NCBI GenBank assembly: GCA_002632265.1
Contig: NQOV01000014.1
Span: 1 to 64,000, forward strand
DNA from: Rhodospirillaceae bacterium MC!
GTDB lineage: Bacteria; Pseudomonadota; Alphaproteobacteria; MC1
DNA length: 64,000 nucleotides
Reading direction: 5' to 3'
Part shown: piece after piece, positions 55,740 to 64,000 of the stretch
Position numbering within the stretch: position 1 is the first letter of the stretch
Layout: each line of letters starts with the position of its first letter
The notes under the pieces: generated by a model
Told to the model about the DNA's origin: nothing
Seen by the model: only the letters and a program-made list of their open reading frames with translations
Database searches by the model: none
Program-made: the position numbers and the translations under genes

Positions 55740-57011
55740 TTAATATAGTTTCATTAAGTGTGGATACACTGTACCGAAGTAAGTATAAAGTACTATTACG
55801 CCAATTGTTGCTAATGAAACAATTACATATGGCAAAATAGCTTTTGATATTTTTTCTATCGATACCCCTGAAACTCCTGATAATACAAATAATACCATGC
55901 CTACGGGCGGAGTAACTAGACCAGCTAATAAATTAAGAACCATAATAATACCGAACATTACGGGATCTATCCCTAGATGTTTTATGAATGGTAATAACAC
56001 AGGTGTCATAATTACGATCGCTGGAGTGATATCCATGAACAAACCAATGAATAATAATAACACACTAACCAATACTAATGCAACTAAAGGATTACTTGTG
56101 AATGCAATTAATTTCTCGCCGACCATTTGTGGAATTTGAGAAAAGGTTAAAATATAAGAAAATAAAGTTGCTGCTGCAATAATAAATAGAACACCGATTG
56201 TTACATTTAATGTTTCTTTTATCACTCCTGGAATGTCTTTCACTGTGATACTTTTATATAAGAAAGCTAAGAACATACCGTATACAACTGCCACAATAGC
56301 AGCCTCGGTTGGAGTGAATACCCCATACATGATCCCACCACGGATGATTACAGGAAGTAATAAAGCTAGAAAAGCCCATCTAAAACAAGATAATGTTTCC
56401 TTTAAGGTAGCTCTTACTCTTAGAGGATAAGCTTTTTTTCTACAAATGAAGTAATTTAATAAAAGCATTGAAATGGATAATAAAACCCCTGGAACAATAC
56501 CAGCATTAAATAGATCGCCCACAGAAACCGACGCCGTTACACCAAAGATAATTAATGGCACACTTGGGGGAATCACAGGTCCAATTAAGGAAGACGCACC
56601 AGTTACCGCAAGAGAGAAATCATCATCGTATCCGCCTTTTTTCATAGCTTCAAGTTCGATAGCTCCTAGTCCACCAGTATCGGCAATAGCACTTCCGCTC
56701 ATTCCTGAAAAGATAACACTAGCTAGTACATTTGAATGAGCTAGACCACCAGTTAAATGCCCCACTAAATGATCGGCAAAACCGAAGATTCTATGTGTTA
56801 CACCGCCACGGTTCATTACGTTTCCTGCTAAAACGAAGAAACCAACTGCAAGTAATGAGAACGAATCCACACCGCCCGCTAATTTTTGTGGTATCATCAT
56901 AAATGATAAATCATAATAGCTAATATAAACTACGGAACTGATGAACATACTCATGGCAATAGATGAACCCATGATTAGAAATAGAAAGAAAATTCCAAAT
57001 AAAATTAACAT
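55740..57011 (-). CDS. TRAP transporter large permease (DctM type)
   Basis: Large membrane subunit (423 aa) with about twelve helices that carries the substrate with sodium ions. Conserved stretches include PQKLAGGVDSFSLLAVGFFVLAG, FSGMSGSAIADTGGLGAIE and NLLAGLVTPPVGMVLFV. It overlaps the small permease gene by 7 bp and has AAGGAG upstream. It works with the DctQ and DctP proteins encoded just upstream. Confidence 0.95.
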   Translation of the reverse strand: MLILFGIFFLFLIMGSSIAMSMFISSVVYISYYDLSFMMIPQKLAGGVDSFSLLAVGFFVLAGNVMNRGGVTHRIFGFADHLVGHLTGGLAHSNVLASVIFSGMSGSAIADTGGLGAIELEAMKKGGYDDDFSLAVTGASSLIGPVIPPSVPLIIFGVTASVSVGDLFNAGIVPGVLLSISMLLLNYFICRKKAYPLRVRATLKETLSCFRWAFLALLLPVIIRGGIMYGVFTPTEAAIVAVVYGMFLAFLYKSITVKDIPGVIKETLNVTIGVLFIIAAATLFSYILTFSQIPQMVGEKLIAFTSNPLVALVLVSVLLLFIGLFMDITPAIVIMTPVLLPFIKHLGIDPVMFGIIMVLNLLAGLVTPPVGMVLFVLSGVSGVSIEKISKAILPYVIVSLATIGVIVLYTYFGTVYPHLMKLY

Positions 57012-57496
57012 GCTTGTTCTCCTTTATTTTTATTATTCATAAAGTTACCAATTAACAAAAATGTACCAGCAACTGTATATGTAATATAAATTACCGAACC
57101 AATGGGAATCGATACATATACATATACCATTGGTATTTTTAATGCTGTTGATAACATATGTTGATGTCCTAAAAATTCATATGAACCTTTAATTAAAATG
57201 ATAAAAACCACAATAGACGCTATATTGATAATAATATCGCATACAAGTTTCAATAATGCTGGCATTCTCTCTTTGATTAATGTCATGCCGATATGAGAAC
57301 CTTTTCTTAGACCGTAGCCAACTCCGAAAAATGTGATCCAAATTTGTAAATATCGAGCTAGCTCTTCCACCCATTCCAATGGATGAGAAAAACCGAATCT
57401 CATGATGATTTGAAGAGTTAAAATAATGCCCATGACTGCCATACACACTACTAAAACTGTTTCTTCTATTAAGAATAAAAATTTTATAAATTTCAT
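57005..57496 (-). CDS. TRAP transporter small permease (DctQ type)
   Basis: A 163-aa protein with four membrane helices. The conserved segment VEELARYLQIWITFFGVGYGLRKGSHIG is clear. It partners the large permease, whose start overlaps this stop. Confidence 0.92.
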   Translation of the reverse strand: MKFIKFLFLIEETVLVVCMAVMGIILTLQIIMRFGFSHPLEWVEELARYLQIWITFFGVGYGLRKGSHIGMTLIKERMPALLKLVCDIIINIASIVVFIILIKGSYEFLGHQHMLSTALKIPMVYVYVSIPIGSVIYITYTVAGTFLLIGNFMNNKNKGEQAC

Positions 57497-57966
57497 TACA
57501 ATAATACCTTTCGTACTAAAGTTATTTTTAAATATATTTTAAAATGAGATATTGTGCTTATTTGTGTATATTATGTTTGACATTACAAATATTTACATTA
57601 TTATATAATAAATAATAGCCTTACAATATATCGAATTAAAAAAATACTAAGCTATATTTCAAAATTAAGAGCATTACAAACGGTTATCCATTTACATGAG
57701 TGTATAATTTACATTCTTGTACAATAAATAATTGTGTTACAATTTAAGGAATTTTGAAATTATTGTGGGGGATATTAAAAATAGATGTATTATGATAAGG
57801 ATTTATTATGAATTTAATATTATTGTTATTATTATTATTATTATTATTTTTCATACATAATTCAATCACAGTACAATAATACATCTATGAGAATATCGAT
57901 TGTTAGTTATTAGTTACTTAATTATTACTTATTGAGTTTTTTCTTAAGTAACTAATATGTTAATTA
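57497..57966. other. 470-bp gap between TRAP binding protein and permeases
   Basis: The gap is AT-rich. On the plus strand it holds a candidate small ORF with a trinucleotide run (57808-57879) and a 13-bp inverted repeat enclosing it. Hairpins at this place often keep binding-protein mRNA more abundant than permease mRNA, but this gap is unusually long. Confidence 0.5.
57808..57879 (+). CDS. candidate 23-residue hydrophobic peptide (uncertain)
   Basis: The plus strand reads ATG then Asn-Leu-Ile, about nine Leu codons from a TTA run, Phe-Phe-Ile-His-Asn and a short polar end, stop TAA at 57877-57879. AAGGA at 57797-57801 stands 6 bp before the ATG. The ORF is enclosed by a perfect 13-bp inverted repeat (57781-57793 and 57876-57888), so the message ends could pair, as in some type I toxin mRNAs. 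Against it: similar TTA runs occur elsewhere in this gene cluster, and the peptide may be chance. No antisense RNA was identified. Confidence 0.25.
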   Translation: MNLILLLLLLLLLFFIHNSITVQ

Positions 57967-58944
57967 TTATTTAACTGCACGAATTGCTTTTACTAACTTA
58001 GGATCATAATCCTTATAAATCTTCTGTGTAGCTTTCATAAATGGAGCTTTGTTTGTGATTTTAATAAGTTTCATGCCTCGTTTTTGCAGTTCTGCTAAGA
58101 ATTTATCTTCTTGTGCAAAAGCTTTTTTGTCGATCCAATGAGCGGTTTCTAAACCTGCTTGTTTAATTTTAGCAACATAAGCTTTAGGTAGTTTTTTCAT
58201 AGTACTTGTACTCATATAAATGGCGTTAGCACCGATAATATGTTGAGTTTGAATAAGATACTTTTGAACTTGGTCAAATTTATTATTAGCAATAGTAGCT
58301 AATGGATTTTCTTGACCTTGAATTACACCTTGTTGTAATGCTAAGAACACTTCACCAAATGACATTGGAGTCGCTCTCGCACCCATTGCTGTTAGTGTAT
58401 CAATGTAAAGTTTTTGATCTGGTACACGGATATTTAAGCCTTTCATATCCTTAGGAGATCTTACAATTTTATTTTTTGTTGTAAGATATCTTGCACCATA
58501 GTAGAATCCGCCAATTGCTTGAGCGCCCATATGTTTAGGCATGTTTGTAAATATGTCTTGAATAACTTTACTATTTAGAACTCTTACAAGTTGAGCTCTA
58601 TCTTTTGCCAAGAATGGAGCGTCCAAAATAGAGATATCTTTTTCTCTTTTGCCTGGTTCACCATAACCAAGAATAGTGAAATCTAGCGAACCCATTTCAA
58701 CTTGATCGAATTGTTCTTTTTCATTACCCAATTGAGATGAAGGGAAAACACTTACTGTTACGTGGCCGCCTGTTTTTTGTTTCACAAGATTCGCAAAGTG
58801 TACTGCACCTAAACCATTTGGATGGTCTGTTGGCATAATAGTTCCCAATTTAAGCTTGTAATTTTTTGCCACAGCGTTACCACTGAAAGCTACTAAAGAA
58901 CAGCCCATTGCTAGTCCCATTGCTATACTGAATTTTTTAAACAT
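57967..58944 (-). CDS. TRAP transporter substrate-binding protein (DctP type)
   Basis: A 325-aa periplasmic binding protein. The signal peptide ends GNAVA-KNY near residue 26. The conserved segment GLNIRVPDQKLYIDTLTAMGARATPMSFGEVFLALQQGVIQGQENP (abridged) contains the arginine that binds the substrate carboxylate. AGGAG precedes the start. The acid is probably a sugar acid, judging by the downstream and upstream enzymes. Confidence 0.93.
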   Translation of the reverse strand: MFKKFSIAMGLAMGCSLVAFSGNAVAKNYKLKLGTIMPTDHPNGLGAVHFANLVKQKTGGHVTVSVFPSSQLGNEKEQFDQVEMGSLDFTILGYGEPGKREKDISILDAPFLAKDRAQLVRVLNSKVIQDIFTNMPKHMGAQAIGGFYYGARYLTTKNKIVRSPKDMKGLNIRVPDQKLYIDTLTAMGARATPMSFGEVFLALQQGVIQGQENPLATIANNKFDQVQKYLIQTQHIIGANAIYMSTSTMKKLPKAYVAKIKQAGLETAHWIDKKAFAQEDKFLAELQKRGMKLIKITNKAPFMKATQKIYKDYDPKLVKAIRAVK

Positions 58945-59439
58945 TTCTGTCTCCTGATTTTAAATTTAAGTTTAAGTTTATTTTATTCATAAATGGATGG
59001 CCAACATGTTTAGCCAAAAAATTTATGATATAAAGTTGTTACACTTTATATATTTAATCCCAACCCCCAATTAAGGTAACAATCTACCGCTTAAAATCAA
59101 TGTTTAACAATATTGATTAATGATATATAAGTATAATATGATAAGATATTAAGCTAGAAATTGGGATTAATGAAAAGTGTAGGTAATTATAAGTGTATTT
59201 ACATCATAATATATCAGTCGTAAAAGGCCGTATTTAGAAAGGCTTTACTTAAGATTATATCATTATGAAAATACTAGATATTAAGTATATAAATTATAAT
59301 AAGTCATACAATTAATACTATATATCTATACTAAAGTTTAACATAAAAAGTATAAGGAGTCAAGTGTAAACTTAACTAATACTTAATTAATATCCAATTA
59401 TATAATAATTAAACTGGGTTAAATAAAGCTAAATCATAA
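58945..59439. promoter_or_regulatory. 495-bp gap before the TRAP genes, probable promoter region
   Basis: No gene is seen. Its length suggests a separate promoter for the TRAP operon. An imperfect palindrome TGGCCAACATGTTTAGCCA at 58998-59016, 54 bp upstream of the binding-protein start, looks like an operator for a sugar-acid repressor. A bulged hairpin at about 59219-59247 could stop the upstream transcript. Both are inferred. Confidence 0.4.
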
Positions 59440-60534
59440 TTACACTAAAAATGGTGCTAATTTATCCCAATCGAAATTCACACCTACGCCGATTTCTTTT
59501 GAAGTAGCCACATAGCCATCAACAACCTGTATCGGGTTGATAGTATATTCATAGATTGGGAAACTATGGAATTCAAGATAAGCTCTATTTTCCAAAGCAC
59601 CTAGAATATTAACGTGTAATTCTTGCATTCCGTGAGTACTAACTCGTAAAGAATACTTTTCTGCCACTTTAGCAGTTCTAAAACAACCTGTAATTCCGCA
59701 TAGATTAGAAGCGTCAACAATAGGTTCTTTCACTCTACCGATTTCCATACCTAATGTATGTTCATATACAGAGTGTAAATTCTCACCCATAGAAATAGGG
59801 ATAGTTGTAGCTTGACCGATTCTTGCATAACCGTCATAATCATCGGGATTAGTAGGTTCTTCTAGCCATGTAATATTGTATTGTTCCATAGCTTTAGCCA
59901 TACGTATGGCTTGTTCTACACTCCACACCATATTAGCATCCACCAAGAACATAGCGTCAGGGCCGATAAGTTCTCTAATAGCTTTTACACGTGCAAGATC
60001 TTCTTTTTCATCAGCTTTACCAAGTTTAATTTTAATGGCTGTATGACCATTTTTGATTTGCTTTTGAACATTAGCTTTAAGTTCGTCTAAAGTAAATAAT
60101 AAATCGATACCACCGTAGTAAGTTCTAACCTTATCCGCACCTTTGCCGAAAACATTAGCTAATGGTTTTTTATCAATACGCAAAATCACATCCCATAGGG
60201 CAATATCGATTGTAGAAATGGCAAATGAAGCGATTCCCCCACGAGCCACATAATGGATTTTTGTATTCATAAAATCCGTAAGCTCTTCGGCAGAATTTAA
60301 TTCTTTACCGATCAATGCAGGTACAAGATCATCCTTTAACAGACTTGTAATTGAAGAGCCACCTGACCCGCCTGTATAAGTGTAACCTGTACCAGTTTGC
60401 CCATTATCCATGGTTACAGTTGCAGTTACCAATTCAAAATGATCGTGAAGACCATGTAAAGCATCACCCATATTCGCTTCAAGTGGAAGTTTGAAGTGTT
60501 GGATATCAATTGCTTTTATTTTTCCGTAAGACAT
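59440..60534 (-). CDS. enolase-superfamily sugar-acid dehydratase (mandelate racemase/MLE family)
   Basis: A 364-aa (beta/alpha)7-beta barrel enzyme that removes the proton next to a carboxylate. The capping domain (1-125) includes a GYTYTGGSGGSS loop. IKIKLGK gives the KxK base, FLVDANMVWSVEQ the first metal Asp, EEPTNPDDY the Glu, ISMGENL the third ligand, and RVSTHGM a catalytic His. With a KxK and a His, sugar-acid dehydration is the most likely reaction, but racemisation cannot be ruled out. AAGGA precedes the start. Confidence 0.85.
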   Translation of the reverse strand: MSYGKIKAIDIQHFKLPLEANMGDALHGLHDHFELVTATVTMDNGQTGTGYTYTGGSGGSSITSLLKDDLVPALIGKELNSAEELTDFMNTKIHYVARGGIASFAISTIDIALWDVILRIDKKPLANVFGKGADKVRTYYGGIDLLFTLDELKANVQKQIKNGHTAIKIKLGKADEKEDLARVKAIRELIGPDAMFLVDANMVWSVEQAIRMAKAMEQYNITWLEEPTNPDDYDGYARIGQATTIPISMGENLHSVYEHTLGMEIGRVKEPIVDASNLCGITGCFRTAKVAEKYSLRVSTHGMQELHVNILGALENRAYLEFHSFPIYEYTINPIQVVDGYVATSKEIGVGVNFDWDKLAPFLV

Positions 60535-60599
60535 TATAAATTTTTCCTTTTTATTATCGTTATTATTATTATTATTATTGTTGTTGTTATGTTATCAAA

Positions 60600-60644
60600 G
60601 GGGTGGGGAAAATGAGCTAGTATTAGTTCATTTTACACGCCCCC
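60600..60644. repeat. G/C-flanked hairpin between SDR and dehydratase genes
   Basis: AAAATGA (60609-60615) pairs with TCATTTT (60628-60634) and outer G-rich and C-rich ends (GGGG / CCCC) match. The inner words AAATGAGCTA and TTCATTT recall array B units, so it may be a shortened relative, or only a hairpin that ends or trims the operon message. Confidence 0.4.
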
Positions 60645-60653
60645 TATCTATCT

Positions 60654-61394
60654 CTATCGACCTAGTATGCCACCGTCAACAACCAAAGTATGACCATTAA
60701 CGTAATCTGACGCTTTTGAGGCTAGATATACTGCCGTCCCTGCTAGATCTTCTGGTTCACCCCAACGACCTGCGGGGGTTCGTTCTAGTATCTTTGGGTT
60801 ATGAATGAAATCAGCACTCATTTCCGTGTTAAAATTACCTGGAGCGATACAATTAACATTCACACCTTTAGAAGCCCATTCGTTTGATAATGATTTTGAA
60901 AACTGCATTACTGCACCCTTAGAGGCTGCATAAGAAGGAACTGTCGTACCCCCTTGAAATGACAATAAAGACGCCATATTAATAATTTTACCATATCCCT
61001 TTTCAATCATGATCTTACCAACGGTTTGACACATGTAAAATACGGCAGTTGCATTAATATCCATAACGAAATCCCAATCATTTTTAGGATATTCTACGGC
61101 TGGATGAGATTTCTTTACTCCTGCATTATTCACTAAAATATCGATAGAACCTTGATCCTTTAAGATTTTAGCAACTAAGCTTGAATATTCATCAAAATGG
61201 GTAAGATTAAAATCATATCCAGTGGCTTTTAAGCCTTCCTTTTCAAAATCTGCTAATGTTTCATTACTCACTTTTATATCGACAAGGGCAATTGTAGCCC
61301 CAGATCTTGCAAGCTCTAAGGCCATAGCTTTTCCTAGACCTCTGTTACCACCTGTTACAATAGCAACTTTTCCTTTTAAATCAAATAAACTCAT
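60654..61394 (-). CDS. SDR family oxidoreductase, KduD-like (copy 1)
   Basis: A 246-aa NAD(P)-dependent short-chain dehydrogenase. The cofactor loop TGGNRGLG is near 12-19, the NAG motif VNNAGV follows, the catalytic Tyr and Lys lie in PSYAASKGA, and the end PAGRWGEPEDLAG...VNGHTLVVDGG matches 2-deoxy-D-gluconate/2-dehydro-3-deoxygluconate dehydrogenases (KduD). I use ATG 61394, which lines up with copy 2 and has AAGGA upstream, rather than 61427. It is a close paralogue of the next gene, probably from a tandem duplication. Confidence 0.88.
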   Translation of the reverse strand: MSLFDLKGKVAIVTGGNRGLGKAMALELARSGATIALVDIKVSNETLADFEKEGLKATGYDFNLTHFDEYSSLVAKILKDQGSIDILVNNAGVKKSHPAVEYPKNDWDFVMDINATAVFYMCQTVGKIMIEKGYGKIINMASLLSFQGGTTVPSYAASKGAVMQFSKSLSNEWASKGVNVNCIAPGNFNTEMSADFIHNPKILERTPAGRWGEPEDLAGTAVYLASKASDYVNGHTLVVDGGILGR

Positions 61395-61508
61395 TATTTT
61401 TTCCTTTTTTAAATCAATTTTAAACAAGTCGTGATTATTTGTGATAGCCTATGATAGTTTTAAAAATAGATTAAAACTATCATAGATTAGGTTTGTTAAG
61501 AGTATAAA

Positions 61509-62261
61509 TTATCTACCTAACCACCCACCATCAACGGCAATCACATGACCGTTAATATAATCAGAAGCTTTCGACGCTAAGAACACCGCAGCACCTGCTA
61601 AATCTTCAGGAGTACCCCAACGACCAGCTGGGATTCTTTCAAGAATTTGTCTACTTCTTGTTTTATCCGCAACTAAAGCTGTATTCATTTCTGTATCCAT
61701 ATAGCCCGGAGCGATACAATTGATTGTAATACCTTTTGACGCCCATTCGTTTGATAATGATTTCGAGAACTGCATTACCGCACCTTTAGAAGCTGCATAA
61801 GCTGGTACTGTTAAACCACCTTGGAAAGATAGTAAAGACGCTAGGTTAATGATTTTACCATAGCCTTTTTCTATCATCACTTTACCAACTTCTTGACACA
61901 TATAGAATACTGCATTTGCGTTAATGTCCATTACAAAATCCCAATCTTTTTTCGGGAAATCTTCAGCTGGATGTCTTTTTTGTACCCCTGCGTTATTTAG
62001 TAAGATATCAATAGAACCTTGTTCTTTTAAGATCTTAGCTACTAAGCTTGGATATTTATCAAAATCTGCTAGGTTGAAATCGTATCCAGTTGCTTGCAAG
62101 CCTTCTTTTTCAAAGTCTGCGATAGTTTCCGCACTTACTTTTAAATCGATAATAGCCACTTTAGCCCCACATCTTGCAAGTTCTAAAGCCATACCTTTAC
62201 CTAAACCTTGGTTAGCTCCTGTTACGATTGCTACTTTGCCTTTTAAATCAAATAAACTCAT
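61509..62261 (-). CDS. SDR family oxidoreductase, KduD-like (copy 2)
   Basis: A 250-aa short-chain dehydrogenase very like copy 1, beginning MSLFDLKGKVAIVTGANQGL, with PAYAASKGA as active site and ending INGHVIAVDGGWLGR, the KduD type of C terminus. It has an extra few residues (ALVADKTRSRQ) before the RIPAGRWG segment that copy 1 lacks. By family it interconverts keto-deoxy sugar acids. The two copies may act on different epimers or steps. Confidence 0.9.
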   Translation of the reverse strand: MSLFDLKGKVAIVTGANQGLGKGMALELARCGAKVAIIDLKVSAETIADFEKEGLQATGYDFNLADFDKYPSLVAKILKEQGSIDILLNNAGVQKRHPAEDFPKKDWDFVMDINANAVFYMCQEVGKVMIEKGYGKIINLASLLSFQGGLTVPAYAASKGAVMQFSKSLSNEWASKGITINCIAPGYMDTEMNTALVADKTRSRQILERIPAGRWGTPEDLAGAAVFLASKASDYINGHVIAVDGGWLGR

Positions 62262-62350
62262 GATTGTTTTCCTTATATGTATGAATTATTATTCATATTG
62301 TTAATGTTATTATTATTAATTATTGTTGTTAATTATAGTTATAGTTAAAA

Positions 62351-63361
62351 TTATTTGTCTAGATTATACAGTACTTTAACAGCGTCTGTATTTGATGTTA
62401 GTAAATCAAAGCCTTTTTGATACTCATCAACACTTAATATATGAGTAATGATTTCTTTGAAATCAGAACAATTATATGTAAGATCTAAAGCAATACCATA
62501 TTCTTCTAAAGTGTATACTCTTACGAATTGGATTTTAGATTCACGGAACATACCTTGACCAAGATTAACTTCTGCATTATGTTTATAAGCAGCCACAAGA
62601 ACGATAGTACCGCCAACTCTTGGGGTTTCTGTTAAAATAGAAGATACGCTAGGATGACCAGCACAATCGAACACAACATCAGGACCGATATTATTATTGA
62701 TTTTATGTGCTTCTGCTACAACATCATCTTTTAGAGCATTTACCACTTTAAAGCCCATAGATTGTGCTTTTTTGATACGTAATTCATTAGCTTCTACCAA
62801 TGTGATATCTGTAGTACCATAATGTCTTAACGCAATAGCAATACATAAGCCGATTGTACCACAACCGAAGATTAAAGCACTATCACCTGGTTTGTATCCG
62901 CCTTTTCTGATAGCATGAACTGCTACCGCTACAGGTTCTACAACCGAGCCTAGATCCATTGGCATATCTTCAGGCATTGGTAAGATAACGCTATTTTCTG
63001 CTGTTGCATATTCTGCCATACCACCATCTTGATCGATACCTAATAAGCCTAAATGCTCACATATGTAAGTTCTACCTGATTTACAAGTTGGACACTCGCC
63101 ACAAGATAATAGTGGATATACTGTAACTTTAGCACCTTCTTTAATTGTTGGATGATCTTTTGAGGCCATATAACCCGAAAATTCATGCCCCAATGTTAAG
63201 CCGATTTCTGCTCTTGGATGTACACCAGCATAGATATTTAAATCACTACCGCAGATCCCTGCATGTGAAGATTTGATCAGAGACCAACCTTTTTTAGGGG
63301 TTGGGATTTCTTTATCTTCTAACTGTAGAGTATTTTTACCTCTATAAACTATTGCTTTCAT
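62351..63361 (-). CDS. zinc-dependent alcohol dehydrogenase (sugar or sugar-acid type)
   Basis: A 336-aa medium-chain dehydrogenase. The catalytic zinc is held by ICGSD (Cys), LGHEFSG (His-Glu) and VVEP (Glu); the structural zinc by CGECPTCKSGRTYIC (four Cys). GCGTIGLCIA is the NAD(P) loop. The best relatives by pattern are L-gulonate, L-idonate and galactonate/sorbitol dehydrogenases. Its place in the cluster supports oxidation of a sugar acid to a keto form. Confidence 0.9.
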   Translation of the reverse strand: MKAIVYRGKNTLQLEDKEIPTPKKGWSLIKSSHAGICGSDLNIYAGVHPRAEIGLTLGHEFSGYMASKDHPTIKEGAKVTVYPLLSCGECPTCKSGRTYICEHLGLLGIDQDGGMAEYATAENSVILPMPEDMPMDLGSVVEPVAVAVHAIRKGGYKPGDSALIFGCGTIGLCIAIALRHYGTTDITLVEANELRIKKAQSMGFKVVNALKDDVVAEAHKINNNIGPDVVFDCAGHPSVSSILTETPRVGGTIVLVAAYKHNAEVNLGQGMFRESKIQFVRVYTLEEYGIALDLTYNCSDFKEIITHILSVDEYQKGFDLLTSNTDAVKVLYNLDK

Positions 63362-63424
63362 TTCTTTAATCCTTTCTATTCTTGATTAAATTTTGCTTAT
63401 TTGTTGTTGTTAATATAAAGTTAA

Positions 63425-64000
63425 TTAAACTAGATTCCAATTTAAAGCTTCGCCTTTTAGGAAGCGTACACTTTCTTCGGCAACTTTTCTTTTTAATTCT
63501 AAAGCTGATTCTTCCGAATACCAACCCATATGTGGAGTACATACGAATTTATTAGTGGCGTATAATTTATCCTTATTAGACACTGGTTCTGTTTCTGTTG
63601 TATCAAGACCAGCACCGGCGATTTCATCATTTTCTAAGGCATGTAATAACGCTTTTTCGTTAATGATACCACCACGAGCTGTATTTACAATGAAAACTGT
63701 ATTTTTCATTTGTTTGAATTCTGCTGTAGAAATTAAATCTATGTTATTATCCGCAGGACAATGGATAGATATAAGATCTGAAGTCTTTAGTAATTCATCT
63801 TTGCTTACCAGTTTAATGTAATTAGCTCTATCGTCTTTTAGTTCTTTAACTTGTGGATCATAAGCCACAACTTCCAAACCAAAGCCCGATGCACGTTTTG
63901 CCATTTCTGTACCAATACGACCGATACCAAAAATACCAATACGCTTACCTGAAATTCTGTAAATTGGAATCGCTTTTTGATAATCCCATACTCCAGATTT
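63425..64000 (-). CDS. D-isomer-specific 2-hydroxyacid dehydrogenase (5' part cut by window edge)
   Basis: The last 191 codons or so are present, and the reading frame is open to the window edge at 64000, beyond the internal ATG at 63904. GIFGIGRIGTEMA is the NAD loop, the catalytic Arg lies in NTARGGIINE, the Glu in DTTETEP, and the His in CTPHMGW. Members reduce glyoxylate, hydroxypyruvate or keto sugar acids; SerA- or GhrB-like. It is probably the upstream gene of the sugar-acid operon, 64 bp before the alcohol dehydrogenase. Confidence 0.9.
   Translation of the reverse strand, partial: KSGVWDYQKAIPIYRISGKRIGIFGIGRIGTEMAKRASGFGLEVVAYDPQVKELKDDRANYIKLVSKDELLKTSDLISIHCPADNNIDLISTAEFKQMKNTVFIVNTARGGIINEKALLHALENDEIAGAGLDTTETEPVSNKDKLYATNKFVCTPHMGWYSEESALELKRKVAEESVRFLKGEALNWNLV

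Overview
The window is about 64 kb of visibly AT-rich bacterial chromosome (GC content not computed). Gene content and order point to a flagellated alphaproteobacterium: holB, metG, tatD and a metallo-beta-lactamase gene run in one direction, an AMIN-type amidase lies divergent from rne, tRNA-Tyr/tRNA-Gly/tuf sit beside rlmB, and RpoD, FliG and FliH are proteobacterial in type. The low GC, nucleoside salvage genes and TRAP uptake suggest a host-associated or heterotrophic lineage, but I cannot name a genus. No transposase, phage gene, rRNA or CRISPR array was seen.

Layout. 1-2 kb: tuf start, tRNA-Gly, tRNA-Tyr, rlmB. 2-7 kb: ABC exporter pair and an M16 protease. 7-12 kb: MBL hydrolase, tatD, metG, holB, with a GNAT gene running the other way. 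12-17 kb: cell-wall amidase divergent from rne plus a Nudix gene. 17.4-18.5 kb: a 1.1-kb gene-free block made almost entirely of repeats. 18.5-34.6 kb: a long minus-strand stretch (peptide-binding protein, cdd, lytic transglycosylase, upp, aspS, RND pump and adaptor, aldo-keto reductase, rluD, small membrane and basic proteins). 34.7-37.7 kb: tRNA-Thr, deoA, deoB. 38-43 kb: mgtE, lipB, rpoD. 43-50.6 kb: a giant Maf-type flagellin-glycosylation protein, a Sel1-repeat lipoprotein, HU, fliH, fliG. 50.7-55 kb: an AAA ATPase, an AI-2E-type permease and a peroxiredoxin. 55-64 kb: a minus-strand sugar-acid uptake and catabolism cluster (YhcH, TRAP DctM/Q/P, an enolase-superfamily enzyme, two KduD-like dehydrogenases, a zinc alcohol dehydrogenase and the end of a D-2-hydroxyacid dehydrogenase).

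The most unusual content is non-coding. Two repeat systems occupy every convergent intergenic gap longer than about 50 bp, and were not seen in any divergent or co-directional gap apart from one short look-alike hairpin. System 1 (three loci near 1.7, 17.9 and 37.8 kb) pairs a tandem array (32-33 bp or 15 bp units) with a perfect 22-24 bp hairpin. The hairpin core is invariant (GCTGGCCTA / TAGGCCAGC), while its outer arms differ between loci yet always pair. System 2 (52.24-52.68 and 54.87-55.24 kb) is a head-to-tail array of roughly 109-bp, highly structured elements in which stem sequences change while pairing is kept. Both could be structured 3'-end elements or a non-autonomous repeat family, and I consider them the best candidates for something undescribed.

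Gene cooperation. cdd, upp, deoA and deoB together give pyrimidine and deoxynucleoside salvage. The TRAP cluster would import a sugar acid and dehydrate or oxidise it toward central metabolism. Maf, FliG, FliH and HU lie close together around a motility theme.
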